Below, piece by piece: positions 59,677-64,000 of a stretch of 64,000 nucleotides of DNA. Within the stretch, counting starts at the first letter, position 1; each line of letters opens with the position of its first letter. The translations under genes were made by a program, and so were the position numbers. The notes beneath the pieces were generated by a model. It did no database searches and was not told the origin of the DNA. It saw only the letters and a list, made by a program, of their open reading frames with translations. Origin of the DNA: Bacteroidota bacterium (GTDB lineage: Bacteria; Bacteroidota; Bacteroidia; Chitinophagales; Chitinophagaceae); assembly GCA_018267965.1 (NCBI GenBank), contig JAFDXK010000001.1:992001-1056000 (forward strand), written 5' to 3'.

Positions 59677-60657
59677 ATGAATCTTAATGACAATATTGTT
59701 GTAACCGGTGCAGCTGGGTTTATTGGCAGCTATCTCGTCGGTTATCTTAATCATCATGGGTATAATAATTTATACCTCGTCGATGATTTTTCTAGCCCCG
59801 ATAAAGAAAAAAATTTAGCGGGGAAAAACTATATACAAAAGATACACAGAGACAATTTCATTGAATGGTGCAAATCTCATCCGGGCACTATTCAATATAT
59901 ATTCCATTTAGGAGCAAGAACCGACACTACCGAAATGGATTATGAAATTCATAAAAAGCTCAATCTCGATTATTCAAAGCAGGTTTGGGAATTATGTGTA
60001 GCGCAGAAAATCCCGCTCGTATATGCATCATCTGCCGCTACTTATGGCAATGGGGAGTTGGGTTACAAAGACAATCATGATATCGTATCTCAGTTACATC
60101 CGTTAAACCCGTATGGTGTTTCTAAGAATGAGTTCGATATCTGGGCATTAAAGCAGGCGACTACTCCACCTCACTGGTTTGGGGTCAAATTTTTTAATGT
60201 ATATGGCCCTAATGAATATCACAAGGGCAGAATGGCATCAGTTATTTTTCATGCCTACCATCAAATAAAGAAACATGGGACTGTAAAACTCTTCCGTTCA
60301 CACAACCCATTGTATAAGGATGGCGAGCAGTTGCGTGATTTCATTTATGTAAATGATATTGTGAGTATTTGTACATGGTTGATGATGAAGCACCCGGCTA
60401 ATGGATTGTATAATGCTGGTACCGGTAAGGCACGTACGTTTAAAGACCTGATAACGTCTATTTTCGATACCTTAGATTTGCCTGTAAACATTGAATATAT
60501 AGATACCCCTTCCGATATCCGGGACAAGTATCAATATTTTACAGAAGCTGATATGAATAAGATATTATCTGCAGGCTACAACAAGCCTTTCAATTCATTA
60601 GAAGATGGCATAAAAGAATACGTAAGCCAATATCTTGCTAACAACAAATATTATTAA
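59677..60657 (+). CDS. hldD: ADP-L-glycero-D-manno-heptose 6-epimerase
   Basis: HldD (RfaD) interconverts the two ADP-heptoses used in LPS core synthesis. The 326-residue SDR protein has the NAD(P)-binding VVTGAAGFIGSYLVGYL, FHLGARTDTTEMD, the active-site YGVSKNEFD with the Tyr-x3-Lys pair, the FFNVYGPNEYHKGRMASV segment and QLRDFIYVNDIV. This combination is characteristic of HldD among extended SDRs. It ends 29 bases before a bidirectional terminator shared with the T9SS gene. Confidence 0.93.
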   Translation: MNLNDNIVVTGAAGFIGSYLVGYLNHHGYNNLYLVDDFSSPDKEKNLAGKNYIQKIHRDNFIEWCKSHPGTIQYIFHLGARTDTTEMDYEIHKKLNLDYSKQVWELCVAQKIPLVYASSAATYGNGELGYKDNHDIVSQLHPLNPYGVSKNEFDIWALKQATTPPHWFGVKFFNVYGPNEYHKGRMASVIFHAYHQIKKHGTVKLFRSHNPLYKDGEQLRDFIYVNDIVSICTWLMMKHPANGLYNAGTGKARTFKDLITSIFDTLDLPVNIEYIDTPSDIRDKYQYFTEADMNKILSAGYNKPFNSLEDGIKEYVSQYLANNKYY

Positions 60658-60684
60658 CACAACTTCATATTTCTGATACCATTA

Positions 60685-60714
60685 AAAAAGGCTACCCTGT
60701 TGAGTAGCCTTTTT
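60685..60714. terminator. Bidirectional terminator between hldD and the T9SS gene
   Basis: Stem AAAAAGGCTAC / GTAGCCTTTTT with an 8-base loop; A and T runs on the two sides make it usable from either strand, which suits the convergent genes. Confidence 0.9.
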
Positions 60715-60733
60715 ATATTAAAACATCTAAAGT

Positions 60734-63079
60734 TTATCGAATCAGAGTCACGTTACCAGTGTAGTTTTCATTTGTATTGTTTGCAAATGAAGCTTGAATG
60801 GTATAAACGTAGACACCTTCTGGTTGTGGTTTATCGTTGAATTTACCATCCCAACCACGACCGTCGAGTGTTGTAGTTTCGAATACTTTCTGACCCCAAC
60901 GATTGTATATCACCATACTGAATTTAGTCAGGTTTTTAGACAACAACTGCCTAGGCAGGAAGTAGTCATTATAACCATCACCATCAGGCGTAAATACATT
61001 TGGTATATCGATGTAGCAATTTTTCCTTACTACAACAGTATCTGTAGACTGGCAACCATCTAAGTTTGCAGTTACTGCATAAGTACCCGGATGATGAGCA
61101 ATGATGAAACCTGTAGTATCTTTTGTTTCGGTATTCCATAATAGTTTTACACCAGGACCTGCAGCTGTAACGTTTGTATTAATCATTACAGGTTGACCAC
61201 CAGGGCACATAACTGTATCAGGACCGGCATCCACTATAGGGAAAGGTTTTACATAAATATTTTGGTGGTAGTTTGTATCAGGACATACACGGTAGTGTGC
61301 TGTTAACTGTACATTGAAAACACCCGGTTTATCAAATGCGTGCTCAATAGTAAAGAGGTCATTAATCGTGTGGCCATCGGCAAAATCCCATCTTGCAAAA
61401 GTACCACCAATGGTTGAGTAGTCACCTAAGAACTTAATATTTTGTCCGGCACAAATCACTGTATCCGTAAAGAAGCTGGCAGAACCAATAGAGTCAACTA
61501 CAAGCACTTTTGTAGCTTTTCTCTTACATCCCATATAGTCAGTAATCACCATATCGATATTGTAAACACCATACAAATTGAAAATATGTTTTGGACCAAA
61601 AGAGGTATTTATCGGAGAGCCATCTTTAAAGAACCACTCATAAGTAGGTATTGTTGCAGGCGTAAACGTAGACAAGTTTGTAAATTGAATACTATCCCCT
61701 TGACAAATACTATCATCATCCATGCTGAAATCAGCAGTAAGCGGGTGAGTTAAAGAAACAACTTTAGTTAAACTATCAGCACACCTGTTGTTTGCAATTT
61801 TCAATTTAACATTATAAGTGCCCTGAGCCGTATAAACATGCAGAGGATTAGCATGTATAGAAGGGTTAGTACCTGACAATGTATTACCATCACCAAAATC
61901 CCAATACCAAATATTATTACCGATAGATCCATCTGTAAACTGAATACTATCAGAAGAACATCCTAATTTATTATCCGCAGTAAAGTCAGCTTTAACTATA
62001 GGGTTCAAACTTACTGTTATCTGTCCGGTATCTGAAGGACAACCATAAGTACTTACAGCAACACCCTTATAAACACCAGCGTCAGCAGGTTGAATATTAT
62101 TTAAAATCACACCATTTTTACCCGGTAATAGTGCTGAACCTGCAACCCATGAACCATCAGGCAAACCAAACCAATAAGTACCACCGGATGTCAATGAAGA
62201 TACACCAGTTACAGTATCAACATCACCTCTACATTTAGGGCCTTTATAAGACATTGTTACCGGGATAGGCGTGTTATCTACATTGATAACAACACTTCCT
62301 GTGTATGTACAAGCTCCACGCGTTGCGGTAACTGTATATGTACCATTATGACCAGGTAATGTTAATGAAGCAATGGTAGGATTTGCGTTACCTGAAAACG
62401 GATTTGATGTAATAGCAGTGGCAGTAGAACTCCATGAATACGTTGTATTAGGGTATACTGTTGAATGTAAATTCAAATCACGTGTTCTACATGCTGAATC
62501 AGCAGTTACAACGAAAGGTTGATTACAAGAGTCTACGTTAAACTCAAATTTATATGTAGAACCACCTGTACCGCCTGTATACAAATTATCATGCAAAACT
62601 TCAACTGACTGTATAAAACTCGGACCATATGGTATGGTAATAACAGCTGATGTAACTACAGAAACCGGTGCTGTGGAAACAACTTTACCACCAGCCAAAG
62701 TAGGAACTGTAGAACCACAAGCACCCAACGCCACCATAGCAGGGGTAATTGGGAAAAAACTACCATTAATCATTACATAAATGGTGTCTTCTCTGTGTAG
62801 ATCACCAACAGATATACGTAAGTGAGTTACTTTGTCTGTCGGAGTAAAGTCATAATGATAACCACCTGGAGGATTACCGGTGCCGGCACCTATAAAGTAT
62901 GGGCCATAACCACAAACTGTAGCAGGTGCAGGGTTTGTTCTACCAGCCGGTGTAGACACAGTTACAGTAATGCCGTTTACGACTTGTACGCCAGATGTAG
63001 TCGTAACTTGTCCGTAAGCAGCAAACAAGTTGTTACTATAAAGACATACTAAAGCAGCTACTAATAAAATTTTTCGCAT
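60734..63079 (-). CDS. PKD-repeat surface protein with T9SS type B (gliding) C-terminus
   Basis: The 781-residue protein has a signal peptide (RKILLVAALVCLYSNNLFAA), an N-terminal beta-rich region (about 25-200), an Ig-like section with a GGTYWFGLPDGSWVAGSA motif and several PKD domains, with the WDFGDGN and WDFADG motifs. The C-terminal 90 residues (IPNVFTPDGDGYNDYF, MVIYNRWGQKVFET, GWDGKFNDKPQPEGVYVYTIQ) form the CHU_C/type B signal of gliding-motility-associated proteins. It is exported by T9SS and placed on the cell surface, likely as an adhesin. The gene is solitary. Confidence 0.92.
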   Translation of the reverse strand: MRKILLVAALVCLYSNNLFAAYGQVTTTSGVQVVNGITVTVSTPAGRTNPAPATVCGYGPYFIGAGTGNPPGGYHYDFTPTDKVTHLRISVGDLHREDTIYVMINGSFFPITPAMVALGACGSTVPTLAGGKVVSTAPVSVVTSAVITIPYGPSFIQSVEVLHDNLYTGGTGGSTYKFEFNVDSCNQPFVVTADSACRTRDLNLHSTVYPNTTYSWSSTATAITSNPFSGNANPTIASLTLPGHNGTYTVTATRGACTYTGSVVINVDNTPIPVTMSYKGPKCRGDVDTVTGVSSLTSGGTYWFGLPDGSWVAGSALLPGKNGVILNNIQPADAGVYKGVAVSTYGCPSDTGQITVSLNPIVKADFTADNKLGCSSDSIQFTDGSIGNNIWYWDFGDGNTLSGTNPSIHANPLHVYTAQGTYNVKLKIANNRCADSLTKVVSLTHPLTADFSMDDDSICQGDSIQFTNLSTFTPATIPTYEWFFKDGSPINTSFGPKHIFNLYGVYNIDMVITDYMGCKRKATKVLVVDSIGSASFFTDTVICAGQNIKFLGDYSTIGGTFARWDFADGHTINDLFTIEHAFDKPGVFNVQLTAHYRVCPDTNYHQNIYVKPFPIVDAGPDTVMCPGGQPVMINTNVTAAGPGVKLLWNTETKDTTGFIIAHHPGTYAVTANLDGCQSTDTVVVRKNCYIDIPNVFTPDGDGYNDYFLPRQLLSKNLTKFSMVIYNRWGQKVFETTTLDGRGWDGKFNDKPQPEGVYVYTIQASFANNTNENYTGNVTLIR

Positions 63080-63266
63080 TTAACAGGTATTTTAAAAACG
63101 TTTAAAATGTTGATTTTGGATAATCCTATTCGAACATTTCTTCTAAGCACTAATATACAGACAAAAAGTTAAATTTTTTAGTTGGGTAAATTCTAATTTT
63201 TTTTAAGTTTTTGTATAGTAAAAATACTGATTTATCACTTGGTTAATACTGTTATCTTCGTGCTTT

Positions 63267-63827
63267 ATGAAATATTTAATAGTTGGTTTAGGTAATATAG
63301 GTCTGGAATATGATATGACACGCCATAATATCGGATTTGATGTGGCGGACGCCTTTGTAATAAAGCATTCCGGCAGTTTTTCGCTTGACAGACATGCATA
63401 TGTGGCCAATTGCAAATGGAAGGGGAAAACCTTTATTGTCATTAAACCTACCACCTATATGAACCTCAGCGGGAAAGCCGTGAAGTACTGGATGGATAAA
63501 GAGAAAATAGCACTTGAAAATATCCTTGTCATACTAGATGACTTAGCATTGCCTATCGAAAGCCTGCGCTTGCGCCCTTCAGGCAGTGCTGCAGGTCATA
63601 ACGGATTGAAAAACATAGAGTTAGTATTACAAACCGACCAATATGCAAGACTCAGATTCGGGATTGGCAATAATTTTCCGAAAGGCAGACAAGCAGATTT
63701 TGTACTCAGCAGATGGAATAGTGACGAATTACCTATAGTAAAAGATAAAATATTAAAATCTGTTGAGATAATCGAGAGTTTTGCCACACAAGGTATAGCT
63801 AAAACAATGAGTTTAAATAATAAATAA
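63267..63827 (+). CDS. pth: Peptidyl-tRNA hydrolase
   Basis: Pth releases tRNA from prematurely dropped peptidyl-tRNA. The 186-residue protein shows YLIVGLGNIGLEYDMTRHNIGFDVADAF with the catalytic His, KPTTYMNLSGKAVKYWM with the conserved Asn, ILDDLALPIESLRLRPSGSAAGHNGLKNI with Asp and the His/Asn pair, and a final RFGIGNNFPKGRQADFVL. All expected residues are present. It diverges from the T9SS gene with a 187-base gap and runs toward the partial gene on the other strand. Confidence 0.96.
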   Translation: MKYLIVGLGNIGLEYDMTRHNIGFDVADAFVIKHSGSFSLDRHAYVANCKWKGKTFIVIKPTTYMNLSGKAVKYWMDKEKIALENILVILDDLALPIESLRLRPSGSAAGHNGLKNIELVLQTDQYARLRFGIGNNFPKGRQADFVLSRWNSDELPIVKDKILKSVEIIESFATQGIAKTMSLNNK

Positions 63828-63837
63828 TATGTGTTAT

Positions 63838-64000
63838 TTATGGCAAGGGGCTCATAAAAAGTGTATCCCCTATTTGCGGTTCTACTACTCTTAAAGTTTG
63901 ATACCCTGTTTTAGTAAGTGTTATTTTCAGGCTGGGGCATTTACCCATACCACTCATACTATAAGTGGTCTCAAACCAACCGGCACTGTCTGTATAATGA
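63838..64000 (-). CDS. Secreted or lipoprotein-like protein with transthyretin-like fold (N-terminus beyond window)
   Basis: Only the C-terminal 53 residues are inside the window, ending at the stop codon complementary to 63838-63840. The visible part, DSAGWFETTYSMSGMGKCPSLKITLTKTGYQTL followed by LRVVEPQIGDTLFM, resembles the last strands of a carboxypeptidase-regulatory (CarboxypepD_reg/transthyretin-like) domain found in Bacteroidota envelope proteins. The function cannot be given. It is convergent with pth, 10 bases apart. Confidence 0.6.
   Translation of the reverse strand, partial: HYTDSAGWFETTYSMSGMGKCPSLKITLTKTGYQTLRVVEPQIGDTLFMSPLP

Noticed and set aside
1-64000. tRNA, rRNA, CRISPR arrays, riboswitches and complete insertion sequences
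   Set aside because: Looked for by eye on both strands in the intergenic spaces; nothing convincing was found. A computed scan could still find a short RNA gene.

Overview
The window is about 64 kb of a Bacteroidota chromosome, most likely from the Chitinophagaceae or a close relative. The evidence is several secreted proteins ending in type IX secretion (T9SS) sorting domains of types A and B, many signal peptides ending in AQ, promoters of the TAnnTTTG type, weak ribosome-binding sites, and genes such as a PKD-repeat protein with a gliding-motility C-terminus. No tRNA, rRNA, CRISPR array, integrase or complete insertion sequence was seen. The first gene (inositol monophosphatase family) and the last (transthyretin-like fold) run off the window.

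Layout. 0-22 kb is mostly core: TolC-type outer membrane protein, ClpB, an MFS exporter, an ABC permease, a PyrR-like phosphoribosyltransferase, isoaspartyl peptidase, a darA-darB pair (dialkylresorcinol chemistry), an HtrA protease, the accC / accB / efp cluster, imidazolonepropionase and a C45-family amidase. The acc cluster is interrupted by a small four-helix-bundle gene bracketed by 36-nt inverted repeats.

22.2-29.9 kb is an accessory stretch packed with folded repeats. It holds two DUF559 (Vsr-like nuclease) genes, each bracketed by repeat copies, a frameshifted Zn-ribbon/Toprim-like (primase-type) gene with a repeat copy read in frame through it, a RepA-like AAA ATPase, and unknown proteins. 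The repeats share an ordered architecture, and their stems differ between copies by compensatory changes, so the fold looks selected. This is the best candidate in the window for an undescribed system: a nuclease plus palindrome cassette, comparable in concept to REP/RAYT pairs.

30-46 kb carries two secreted transglutaminase-fold proteins, a membrane glycosyltransferase, an ABC-F ATPase, RecQ, IlvE, an S41 peptidase lipoprotein, an MsbA-like ABC exporter and a LVIVD-repeat T9SS substrate. 46-54 kb has small unknown genes around a folded 122-nt element, a TPR histidine kinase, a radical SAM protein and a Y-family polymerase, both with repeated operator-like sequences upstream, and a secreted metzincin-like protease fused to a predicted outer-membrane barrel. 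54-64 kb is again core: DUF885 peptidase, bacilliredoxin, guanylate kinase, CNNM/CBS protein, 3-hydroxyanthranilate dioxygenase, HldD, a T9SS type B giant and peptidyl-tRNA hydrolase.

All calls come from reading the sequence and from memory of protein families; no searches were run. Stem-loop statements come from hand pairing.
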